In this document: one piece after another, positions 25,757 to 33,174 of the stretch | How positions within the stretch are numbered: position 1 is the stretch's first letter | Layout: each line of letters begins with the position of its first letter | Source of the DNA: Leifsonia psychrotolerans | Lineage (GTDB): Bacteria > Actinomycetota > Actinomycetes > Actinomycetales > Microbacteriaceae | Direction: 5' to 3' | DNA: 64,000 nucleotides | Assembly: GCF_013410665.1 (NCBI RefSeq) | Contig: NZ_JACCFM010000001.1 | Location: 1,736,001 to 1,800,000, forward strand | Notes under the pieces: generated by a model | Database searches by the model: none | Seen by the model: only the letters and a program-made list of their open reading frames with translations | Told to the model about the DNA's origin: nothing | Made by a program: the position numbers and the translations under genes

Positions 25757-26416
25757 CTAGCGACGGAAGGCCTTGCGCGCCAGCCCGTTGCCGAGGAACT
25801 GCACGACCTGCACCAGCACAATGATGACCAGAACTGCAGCCCAGGTCGCGACCGGGTTGAACTGCCGGTAGCCATAGGTGATCGCGAAGTCGCCGAGTCC
25901 GCCTCCCCCGACCGCGCCGGCGACAGCCATCATGTCGACCAGGGCCACGAAGACGAAGGTGTAGCCGAGAATCAGCGGGCCGAGCGCTTCGGGCAACAGC
26001 ACTGTCAGGATGATGCGAAGCGGGCTGGCGCCGACCGAACGGGCCGCCTCCACCACGCCGGGCGACACGGTCATCAGGTTCTGCTCGACGATGCGGGCGA
26101 TGCCGAATGTCGCGGCCAACGAAATGGTGAAGATGACGGCGGGGTTACCGATGCCAGTGCCGACCACCAGTCGGGCCAACGGCTGAGCGGCGGCGATGAA
26201 GATGATGAAAGGGATCGGCCGGATGAAGTTCACCAGCACATTCAGCACCACCGAAACGGCACGGTTCTCAAGAACGTTTCCGGCCCGGGTCAGATAGAGG
26301 CCGAGCCCGACGACGAGCCCGCCGAGCCCACCGAGCAGAAGGGTGATTCCGACGATGTAGAGCGTCTCGACGGTGGCGGTACCGAACTGGGGAAGAAGGT
26401 TGATCAGGGCGTCCAT
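25757..26416 (-). CDS. metI: methionine ABC transporter permease
   Basis: A 219 aa inner-membrane subunit of the MetNIQ importer with five hydrophobic segments. The coupling-loop EAA motif is VEAARSVGASPLRIILTVLL (about 130-150), and the family phrase FIRPIPFIIFIAAAQPL precedes it. QFGTATVETLYIVG at the N-terminus is typical. It begins 2 bp after metN, so the pair is co-translated. Imports methionine together with MetN and the lipoprotein MetQ. Confidence 0.95.
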   Translation of the reverse strand: MDALINLLPQFGTATVETLYIVGITLLLGGLGGLVVGLGLYLTRAGNVLENRAVSVVLNVLVNFIRPIPFIIFIAAAQPLARLVVGTGIGNPAVIFTISLAATFGIARIVEQNLMTVSPGVVEAARSVGASPLRIILTVLLPEALGPLILGYTFVFVALVDMMAVAGAVGGGGLGDFAITYGYRQFNPVATWAAVLVIIVLVQVVQFLGNGLARKAFRR

Positions 26417-26418
26417 GT

Positions 26419-27459
26419 CTATCGCGCCTCCGTCACGGTCGTCAGCACTCGAATTCGGGTGAGCGCCGTATCGATGGCCGCATCGTCAGCACTCAGCGAC
26501 AACGTCAAATGCCCGAACGGGCGGCCCTGAATCTCGTTGATGCCGCCGTACACCACCTGGAAGGCCACCCCGCCCCGAGTGAGTTCGCCGAACACGGCAG
26601 CCTGGTCGACCGCGGCGTCGCGGAACGACAGCGTCACGATCCGGCCGGCGTGACGTTGTTGCAGGGTTTCGAGTTCCGCCGCCGACGGAATCCCCTTCAC
26701 CACGGTCGAAACGAACCGGGCGGATGCCGCGGCTTGCGGATTCGAGAACACGTCGAAGACGTCGCCGCGCTCGATCACCCGCCCCTGGTCCATCACCGCG
26801 ACCTTCGTCGCGATGGTCTGGATGACATCCATTTCGTGTGTGATCACGATGATCGTGACGCCGAATTCCTGGTTGATGCGCTTGAGAAGGGTGAGTACCT
26901 CGTGGGTGGTTTCGGGGTCGAGCGCACTCGTTGCCTCATCGGCGAGCAGAATGCTGGGCGAGGTGGCCAGCGCTCGGGCGATGCCGACACGCTGCTTCTG
27001 CCCGCCGGAGAGCTGATCGGGGTAGGCCTTGGCCTTCTCACTCAGGCCGACGAATTCGAGCAGTTCGGCGACCCGGGCTGCGCGCTCCCCCTTGGGCACC
27101 CGTGCAACCTCCAGCGGATACGCGATGTTGGCCGCGACGGTGCGCGAGTTCAGCAGGTTGAACTGCTGAAAAATCATGCCGATGCCGGCCCGGACCGGCC
27201 GAAGATCGCGCTCGGACAGTGCGGCAATGTCGGTGCCGTTGACCAACACTTCACCGCCCGAGGAACGTTCCAGCGCGTTGACCAGACGCACGAGTGTGCT
27301 TTTGCCGGCGCCCGAGTAGCCGATGATGCCGTAGACGTCGCCCGCCTCGACCGTGAGACTCACATCGTCGATGGCGACGACCGGCTGGCCGCCCTTGACG
27401 GTGGAGGGATAGACCTTGCTCACTCCTCGGAGTTCGACAACGGCGCGGGCGACTGACAT
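26419..27459 (-). CDS. metN: methionine ABC transporter ATP-binding protein
   Basis: The 346 aa ATPase driving MetNIQ. Walker A is GYSGAGKSTLVRLVN (about 43-57), the Q-loop region is GMIFQQFNLL, the signature is LSGGQKQRVGIARAL, and Walker B is ILLADEATSALD. The C-terminal 90 or so residues form the NIL/ACT-like domain, which binds cytoplasmic methionine and shuts the transporter in homologues. AAGGAAG precedes the ATG. It lies between metQ (110 bp upstream) and metI (2 bp downstream). Confidence 0.96.
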   Translation of the reverse strand: MSVARAVVELRGVSKVYPSTVKGGQPVVAIDDVSLTVEAGDVYGIIGYSGAGKSTLVRLVNALERSSGGEVLVNGTDIAALSERDLRPVRAGIGMIFQQFNLLNSRTVAANIAYPLEVARVPKGERAARVAELLEFVGLSEKAKAYPDQLSGGQKQRVGIARALATSPSILLADEATSALDPETTHEVLTLLKRINQEFGVTIIVITHEMDVIQTIATKVAVMDQGRVIERGDVFDVFSNPQAAASARFVSTVVKGIPSAAELETLQQRHAGRIVTLSFRDAAVDQAAVFGELTRGGVAFQVVYGGINEIQGRPFGHLTLSLSADDAAIDTALTRIRVLTTVTEAR

Positions 27460-27491
27460 GGGCTTCCTTCGTAAGTGCGTTCACGACCAAA

Positions 27492-27528
27492 CAGTCCCGA
27501 TGCCACCTTGTGGGCGTCACCGGGACTG
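27492..27528 (-). terminator. intercistronic hairpin metQ-metN (attenuator candidate)
   Basis: CAGTCCCG (27492-27499) pairs with CGGGACTG (27521-27528), with GATGCC/GGGCGTC partly pairing inside. On the minus strand a short TTTGG follows. It could stabilise metQ mRNA or partly terminate, giving more of the lipoprotein than of the membrane subunits. Confidence 0.5.
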
Positions 27529-27569
27529 CAGAGTCATGCTGGGTGGTGCTTCACTGCTTCGTAGCGCTA

Positions 27570-28466
27570 CTACTTCTGCGCTGCGGTGTCCTTCTCAACC
27601 TTGGCAAGTGACGCCTCGAGGTCGGCGACGGGGGTCTTCAGCAGCACTGCGGTTCCGCCTGAAACCTTCAGCACGCCATCCTGCACGGCCTTCGAGTTCT
27701 GGTAGATCTCAACGAGCTTCTGGTAGGTCTTGTTGCCTTTGTCTTTCGCGCGGGCGGCGAAAACGTTGACGTAGGGCAGGGCGTTCGGGTCGGAGGGGTC
27801 ATCCTTTGCGATGGCGTCGTCGAGGGTGAGTCCGGCCTTGGCAACGAAGTCGTTGTTGATGACGGCTGCTGCGACATCCGGCAGGGAGGTCGGGATGAGC
27901 GCTGCCTCGAGCGCCTTCACCTGAACCTTCGACTTGTCGGTGTCAATGTCGCTCAGGTCGGAGAAGATGCTTCCACCGCTCTTGAGGGTGATGAGCTTGG
28001 CTGACTGCAGAATGAGAAGCGCGCGGGCCTGGTTGCTGTTGTCGTTCGGAACGACGACGGTGTCACCCTTCGCAATCTCGGCGACATCCGTGACATTGCT
28101 CGAATACAGGCCGAGTGGGTAGATCGCGGTGGAACCGATCGGGGTCAGATCCTGCTTGGCCGCAACGTTGTAGTCGGCCAGGTAGACGATGTGCTGGAAC
28201 TGGTTGAGGTCGATTTCACCCTCGGTCAGCGCCGGGTTCGGCTGCGGGTAGTCCGAGAAGCTGACGATCTTGACGGTGATGCCTTCGTCTGCCGCGGCCT
28301 TCGTGTAGTCGGCCCAGTACGCGTCGCCGGCGTTGACGACACCGATCTTCACAACCTTGTCTGCACTCGACTCCGAGCCAGCGGATGCGCCAGAGGCACC
28401 CGCGCAGCCGGCCAGCAGAGCGATAAGCGGTACGACCGCGAGTGCGGCCAGAAGCTTCTTGTTCAC
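27570..28466 (-). CDS. metQ: methionine-binding lipoprotein MetQ
   Basis: Solute-binding lipoprotein of the NlpA/MetQ family (298 aa). The signal peptide is MNKKLLAALAVVPLIALLAGC, with the lipobox cysteine at residue 21, so it is anchored outside the membrane. Family segments are VVKIGVVNAGDAYWADY, GEIDLNQFQHIVYLADYN, IYPLGLYS and PNDNSNQARALLILQ. I chose the GTG at 28466, because the longer frame to 28559 adds an N-terminus unlike a signal peptide. AAAGGGA lies upstream at slightly long spacing; a TTG three codons earlier is the alternative. It heads the metQ-metN-metI unit. Confidence 0.93.
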   Translation of the reverse strand: MNKKLLAALAVVPLIALLAGCAGASGASAGSESSADKVVKIGVVNAGDAYWADYTKAAADEGITVKIVSFSDYPQPNPALTEGEIDLNQFQHIVYLADYNVAAKQDLTPIGSTAIYPLGLYSSNVTDVAEIAKGDTVVVPNDNSNQARALLILQSAKLITLKSGGSIFSDLSDIDTDKSKVQVKALEAALIPTSLPDVAAAVINNDFVAKAGLTLDDAIAKDDPSDPNALPYVNVFAARAKDKGNKTYQKLVEIYQNSKAVQDGVLKVSGGTAVLLKTPVADLEASLAKVEKDTAAQK

Positions 28467-28816
28467 GATGATCAATTCCCTTTCGCTGTGTGCGCCTGTC
28501 CTCCTTGGAGAGCCGGTTGGCGGGCGCAAAGTGGCACAGAGAAACCACGGGATAAACAAGTGGGGGTCTGTGCCGCTGCGTTGCGAGGCACGTTTCTACG
28601 GTAGACGAACTTTCTGCGCCCCGATGACCACGGCGTCACACTTTGTCACAGCTTCTTCGATGCAGTGTTGAATTGTCGAAGCCTCGGCATGAAACGCCGC
28701 ACCGAGAGCATCCGGCACCCACGCGGCCCGGCCAGAACACAACAATCGGGCCGTGGGAAACACCAGACAGGTGCTTCCACACGACCCGATCGGTGTCGTG
28801 GCTGAGTGGTGCGCGG
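28467..28816. other. 350-bp region upstream of metQ
   Basis: Read on the minus strand it holds the ABC-F terminator first and then the metQ promoter region. I looked for a SAM riboswitch, expected for some actinobacterial met genes, and did not find the conserved core. A CTCGG/CCGAG stem-loop around 28681-28706 is the only other clear structure. No ORF in it looks coding. Confidence 0.4.
28734..28788 (-). terminator. terminator of the ABC-F gene
   Basis: Minus-strand pairing CGGG/CCCG, CGTG/CACG, GG/CC and AGCACC/GGTGTT forms a 42-nt interrupted hairpin at 28747-28788. A T-rich tail, ATTGTTGTGTTCT, follows. It starts 29 bp after the ABC-F stop. A near-perfect palindrome at 28777-28801 overlaps it. 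Confidence 0.6.
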
Positions 28817-30622
28817 CTACTCCCCGAGCATCTCCGTCAGTTCGAGCCAGCGCGTCTCAAAACTCGCGACAGATTCTTCGAGGTCACTGAGCTCGGCCGT
28901 CAGCGTGCCGAGGCCAGAGTAGTCGGATTGATCGTGCGTTGCGATCTTCTGGTGCAACGCCGCGATTTCGGCCTGACGCTTGGCCACCTTACGGTCGATC
29001 GAGGCGAGTTCCTTCTGCGCGTTGCGCAGTTCGGCGCCACCGAGGCTCGACTTCTTCGAACCGCTCGCCGCCCCGCTCGCTTCAGTCGGCGACCCGGTCG
29101 CTCCGGAACTCTTCGTGCGCAGCTGCAGGTACTGGTCGACGCCGCCGGGCAGGTGGCGGAAAGCGCCATCAGCCACTGCATACTGGTTGTCGGTGACGCG
29201 CTCGATCAAGTACCGGTCGTGCGAGACGACCAGCAGCGTGCCGGGGAACGAGTCGAGCAGGTCTTCCATCGCCGCAAGCATGTCGGTGTCGAGGTCGTTG
29301 GTGGGCTCATCGAGGATGAGTACGTTCGGCTCGTCGAGCACGATCAACAGCAGCTGCAAGCGACGCTTCTGCCCACCCGAGAGATCCTTGACCTGGGTCG
29401 AGAGCTGCGCGCTCATGAAGCCCATCCGTTCGAGCATCTGGCCGGGGGTGATCTCCTTGCCAGCGGCAACATATGACGACTTCTGGCGGCCGATGACATC
29501 GCTGACACGGTCGTTCTGAATGTCGGCCAATTCGGCGAGTTGCTGGGTGAGCACGGCGACCTTGATGGTCTTGCCACGCTTGACGGTACCCGTGGTGGGT
29601 GTGACAGTGCCCGCGACGAGCCCGAGCAGCGTCGACTTACCCGCACCGTTAACGCCCAGGATGCCGGTGCGCTCGCCCGGCGCGATGCGCCAGGTGATGT
29701 CGTTCAGCACGGTCTTCGGGCCACTTGGCGTCTCGTAGGTGACGGTGACGTCGATCAGGTCGACGACATCCTTGCCCAGGCGTTGCATGGCCATCGACTG
29801 CATCGACACGGTGTCGCGGGGCGGTGGCTCGTTCTCGATCAGTTCGTAAGCGGCGTCCATGCGGAACTTTGGCTTGGCCGTGCGGGCGGGGGCTCCGCGG
29901 CGCAGCCAGGCGAGCTCCTTCTTCATGAGGTTCTGGCGCTTGGCTTCCGAGACGGCGGCCGAACGATCGCGCTCGACGCGCTGCAGAATGTAGGCCGCGT
30001 AGCCGCCCTCGAACGGCTCGATCAGACGGTCGTGTACTTCCCAGGTTGCATTGCAGACCTCGTCGAGGAACCACCGGTCGTGTGTGACGACCAGCAGCCC
30101 GCCGGAGTTTGCGGCCCAACGGGTCTTCAGGTGGCCAGCCAGCCACGAGATTCCTTCGACGTCAAGGTGGTTGGTGGGCTCATCGAGAAAGACGACGTCA
30201 TGGTCGCCGACAAGCACGGCGGCGAGTGCGACGCGGCGGCGCTGGCCACCGGACAGGTCGTCGACGAGGGCATCCCACGGGATGTCGCGCACGAGACCGC
30301 CGATGACGTCGCGAACCTTGGAGTCGCCGGCCCAGACGTGCTCGTCGATGCCGCCGACGATCGCATGACCGACCGTGACTCCCTGAACGAGGTCATCGGA
30401 CTGGTCGAGCACGCCAATGGTGATGCCTCGGCGACGGGTCACTCGACCGGAGTCGGGCTCCATACGGCCGGCCAGCAGCTTGAGCAGCGTGGACTTGCCG
30501 TCGCCATTACGGCCGACGATGCCGATGCGGTCGCCTTCATCGATGCCGGCGGTGACGCTGTCAAAGATGACGCGGGTGGGAAATTCGAGGTGCAGGGACT
30601 CGGCCCCGAGCAGATGTGCCAT
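28817..30622 (-). CDS. ABC-F family ATPase (Uup-like)
   Basis: A soluble 601 aa protein with two ABC domains and no membrane segment, so it is a translation or ribosome factor rather than a transporter. Domain 1 has GRNGDGKSTLLKLLAG and LSGGQRRRVALAAVL with DEPTNHLD. Domain 2 has GVNGAGKSTLLGLVAG and LSGGQKRRLQLLL with DEPTNDLD. The linker between them is charged. A C-terminal coiled-coil extension (about 530-601, SIDRKVAKRQAEIAALHQKI) resembles Uup. It lies downstream of ispE in the backbone order, now separated from it by the nucleoside importer and DUF559 cassette 2. An antibiotic-resistance role is possible but unsupported. Confidence 0.93.
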   Translation of the reverse strand: MAHLLGAESLHLEFPTRVIFDSVTAGIDEGDRIGIVGRNGDGKSTLLKLLAGRMEPDSGRVTRRRGITIGVLDQSDDLVQGVTVGHAIVGGIDEHVWAGDSKVRDVIGGLVRDIPWDALVDDLSGGQRRRVALAAVLVGDHDVVFLDEPTNHLDVEGISWLAGHLKTRWAANSGGLLVVTHDRWFLDEVCNATWEVHDRLIEPFEGGYAAYILQRVERDRSAAVSEAKRQNLMKKELAWLRRGAPARTAKPKFRMDAAYELIENEPPPRDTVSMQSMAMQRLGKDVVDLIDVTVTYETPSGPKTVLNDITWRIAPGERTGILGVNGAGKSTLLGLVAGTVTPTTGTVKRGKTIKVAVLTQQLAELADIQNDRVSDVIGRQKSSYVAAGKEITPGQMLERMGFMSAQLSTQVKDLSGGQKRRLQLLLIVLDEPNVLILDEPTNDLDTDMLAAMEDLLDSFPGTLLVVSHDRYLIERVTDNQYAVADGAFRHLPGGVDQYLQLRTKSSGATGSPTEASGAASGSKKSSLGGAELRNAQKELASIDRKVAKRQAEIAALHQKIATHDQSDYSGLGTLTAELSDLEESVASFETRWLELTEMLGE

Positions 30623-30678
30623 TATGCCTCGAGCCTATCTGGCTCGGATGTGCGTTCCCCACGCGACAGCATCCGTCT

Positions 30679-30739
30679 CGCGAGATCGGAGTCGTGGTCG
30701 TTCTCAGCGCGTTATGACGACCACGACTCCGATCTCGCG
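30679..30739. repeat. palindromic element C (3' flank of DUF559 cassette 2)
   Basis: A perfect 23-bp inverted repeat (30679-30701 with 30717-30739; arm begins CGCGAGATCGGAGTCGTGG) around a 15-nt loop. The right arm overlaps the 3' end of the DUF559 gene: it encodes the last residues (ARSESWSS), and the loop supplies the TAA stop. It lies 57 bp upstream of the ABC-F start codon and is about 90% identical to element D. Confidence 0.9.
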
Positions 30740-31659
30740 TGAGATTGCTGCATCAGGATTCTTCTCACGCGAGCTACGAACACCCTCGGAGAGGTGAAGA
30801 CGTCGTCTGCTGTGACCCTGATGACGCGCCATCCGTTGGCTTCGAACCGCTCGCGTCTCGCGATATCGCTGCGGAATCGCGACTTACTCACGCGGTGCTC
30901 GTCCCCTTCGTACTCCAGGAGCGTGCGTGCTTCTTGGTAGGCGAGGTCCGGCTTGCCAAGCCGTTCCCCAGATGCAGAATAGATCGGCAGATTCACAACC
31001 GGCTCAGGCAACCCAGCGTCGATCAGAAGTAGCCGAGTCCAGGTCTCGGGGCGCGAATCCACGTCGGTGCGCACCCTCTCCAGTGCTGCACGCACATTCC
31101 TCACGCCACGATGCCCCCTGAATTCTCGTGCAGCTTTTGTCAGCTCCGCGATCGTCGCAAGAGGAGACTCCCGACCGTTGTCCAGCACCCGCCCGGAGAC
31201 GAGAAAGTCGCCCGCGGCCACCAAATCGTAGAGGGAGAGGATTGCTCCCAAATGGCACCATGTGATCGCTGGGTCCGTGACGCGAAAACCTCGAAATGTA
31301 CGCACGTGGTCGGCGAGTCCGACGAATCGATGCCCGCGCACCCCGACGACATCCGGGGGCTCGTCATACTCGTTGACGGCGACGTGGAGGATGGCTGAGG
31401 TTTCCCAGCGAAGCGCGAGTGGAATCCGATACAGCTGTGCCGCGGTCACCTGGCTGAATGCGTGACCGGGCGACATTCGAGGAAGATAACTACGGCAACG
31501 CCCTCGCACGTCGTGCACATCGATCCCGACAGCGCGCACGCCTCGGGAGGGCCGTTGCACGTCTGCGGCGCGCAGCCGACTTCGTGAAATTCCCGTGTCA
31601 TCGGTGACCAGAAAGGCTTTTCCTAACAGTGCCGGCGGGAGCTGTGAGAGAGGTTTCAT
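30712..31659 (-). CDS. AbiEi-like N-terminal region fused to DUF559/Vsr-like nuclease domain (paralogue 2)
   Basis: A 315 aa paralogue of the protein at 15359-16267. The N-terminal part shares AFSQVTAAQLYRIPLAL and LYDLVAAGDFLVSGRV. The DUF559-like domain keeps Glu205 (SRPETWTR), Asp238 (GKPDLAYQ), Glu249 and His255 (LLEYEGDEHR), with gaps of 33, 11 and 6 residues, exactly as in paralogue 1. NGWRVIRVTADDV ends the fold. The start was put at ATG 31659 (MKPLSQLPPA), where similarity begins; the ribosome site is weak (GGGGG adjacent). The C-terminal ARSESWSS is encoded by palindrome C, suggesting that the element joined or moved with the gene. Function unknown; a DNA nuclease acting on its flanking element is a hypothesis. 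Confidence 0.75.
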   Translation of the reverse strand: MKPLSQLPPALLGKAFLVTDDTGISRSRLRAADVQRPSRGVRAVGIDVHDVRGRCRSYLPRMSPGHAFSQVTAAQLYRIPLALRWETSAILHVAVNEYDEPPDVVGVRGHRFVGLADHVRTFRGFRVTDPAITWCHLGAILSLYDLVAAGDFLVSGRVLDNGRESPLATIAELTKAAREFRGHRGVRNVRAALERVRTDVDSRPETWTRLLLIDAGLPEPVVNLPIYSASGERLGKPDLAYQEARTLLEYEGDEHRVSKSRFRSDIARRERFEANGWRVIRVTADDVFTSPRVFVARVRRILMQQSHARSESWSS

Positions 31660-31757
31660 CCCCCGATGTTGCCCGCGAGCCGTCCTCGTACTCTCCGTTG
31701 TGGCTGTACCCGTGGATGAAATCAGGGTGGGCGAGTTGTGAAGGAGACGAAAACACA

Positions 31758-31818
31758 CGCGAGATCGGAGTCGTGGTCGCTCTCAGCGGGTAATGACGAC
31801 CACCAGTCCGATCTCGCG
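31758..31818. repeat. palindromic element D (5' flank of DUF559 cassette 2)
   Basis: A 22-bp inverted repeat with three central mismatches (31758-31779 with 31797-31818) and a loop CTCTCAGCGGGTAATGA that matches element C in the same orientation. It therefore is a 61-bp direct repeat of C. It lies 99 bp upstream of the DUF559 start and ends 17 bp from the stop codon of the converging permease gene. Confidence 0.9.
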
Positions 31819-31835
31819 GGTAGAGGGTGGGCGAT

Positions 31836-33137
31836 TCACGACTTGATGTACGGTTTTCCGTCGGCGCCGGGTGCGCGTGACTGCCCGATCAGGCCTGCGA
31901 CCGCGATGATGGTCACCAGGTACGGCAGCATCAGCAGGAAGTCGCTCGGAATCGGCGAACCGAGAATTCCGAGCACGGATTGCAGATTGTTGGCGAAGCC
32001 GAACAGGAGAGCAGCCAGGGTGGCGCGGATGGGGTTCCAGCGCCCGAAAATCACGGCGGCGAGAGCGATGTACCCAGCACCGGAGGTCACGTCTTCGGTG
32101 AAGGCGCCGACCGAGCCGAGTGTGAAGTATGCGCCGCCGAGACCAACGATCGCCCCGCCGAGGGACACGTTCCAGAACCGCGTGCTGTTGACGTTGATAC
32201 CGACAGTGTCCGCCGCTTGCGGGTGCTCACCGACCGAGCGCAGCCGAAGACCCCACCGGGTGAAGAACAGCCCGTAGGACACGACGGCGACAGCGATGTA
32301 CATCAGATAGACGATGATCGTCTGGTTGAACAGCACCGGGCCGAGCACCGGAATCGCACTGAGCCCGGGGATGGCAAGCGTGGGAAGTTGGGCAGGCGAG
32401 TTCAGCGTTGCCGCATCGTTCGCGAGGATGCTCGTGTAGAGAAAGTTCGTCAACCCCAGCACCAACACATTGAGCACCACACCGACGATCACCTGGTCGA
32501 CGAAGTACTTGATCGAGAATGCCGCCAGAATGAATGACACCAGGGTGCCCGCAACCATCGCGGCAAGCAGGCCTGCGATCACCGAGTGTGTGGTCGAGGC
32601 GACGACGGCGGACACGAACGCGCCCGCCAGCAACTGGCCCTCGATGGCGATGTTGACCACGCCGCCTCGCTCCGACAACACGCCGCCCATCGCGCCGAAA
32701 ATCAGCGGAACCGACAGTGCCAGTGATCCGGCAAGCAGCCCCGTGACCGGCAGCGTGTTTCCGACGGTGGCCCAGGCGAGCAACGCGATCAGCAGAAGCA
32801 GAGCGTAGATCGCGATGTACCACATCGGCGTCTTGCGACGCGTGCGGGTGAGCAGGGCGCTGCCAGCTGCCATCAGCACTGCCACGACTGCCACAAAGAT
32901 CCCAAACCCCCGTGCCGGAATCGCCAACGTCGGGAGCGCAATCACATCGGTCTGATTCGAGGTGAATGAGAATGTGGAGTCACCATCCCGCCCAAATCCG
33001 ATGAACAGCACAATCGCGATGATCGCGAAGATCCCGAGGGCGATCGTCGTCTTCCAGTCAGTCACTGTCAGATTCTGGGATTGGGCGAGCGGCCCGGCCG
33101 CTGCGGGTGTCCGCTCGCGGCCTGTCGTCGTGGTCAT
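31836..33137 (-). CDS. nucleoside ABC transporter permease 2 (NupQ-like)
   Basis: A 433 aa membrane subunit of the BPL_transp_2 family (as in the BmpA-NupOPQ guanosine/nucleoside and ribose importers), with about ten hydrophobic segments. Family stretches seen are GVLSERGGVVNIAIEGQLLAG, FSIKYFVDQVIVGVVLN and GLRLRSVGEHPQAADTVGIN. ATG 33137 (MTTTTGRERTP) was chosen; the open frame continues upstream but runs into the preceding permease gene. It is the last gene of the importer unit, 37 bp after nupP. In other genomes cytidine deaminase or phosphorylase genes often follow; here the DUF559 cassette follows instead. Confidence 0.88.
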   Translation of the reverse strand: MTTTTGRERTPAAAGPLAQSQNLTVTDWKTTIALGIFAIIAIVLFIGFGRDGDSTFSFTSNQTDVIALPTLAIPARGFGIFVAVVAVLMAAGSALLTRTRRKTPMWYIAIYALLLLIALLAWATVGNTLPVTGLLAGSLALSVPLIFGAMGGVLSERGGVVNIAIEGQLLAGAFVSAVVASTTHSVIAGLLAAMVAGTLVSFILAAFSIKYFVDQVIVGVVLNVLVLGLTNFLYTSILANDAATLNSPAQLPTLAIPGLSAIPVLGPVLFNQTIIVYLMYIAVAVVSYGLFFTRWGLRLRSVGEHPQAADTVGINVNSTRFWNVSLGGAIVGLGGAYFTLGSVGAFTEDVTSGAGYIALAAVIFGRWNPIRATLAALLFGFANNLQSVLGILGSPIPSDFLLMLPYLVTIIAVAGLIGQSRAPGADGKPYIKS

Positions 33138-33174
33138 GGCGCCACCACCTCTCCCGTGAAACGCGTCATCGTGC

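Noticed and set aside
28467..28816. SAM riboswitch upstream of metQ
   Set aside because: I compared the minus strand with remembered SAM-I and SAM-IV core motifs and found no match; the hairpins seen fit the ABC-F terminator and a weak extra stem. A covariance-model search would decide.
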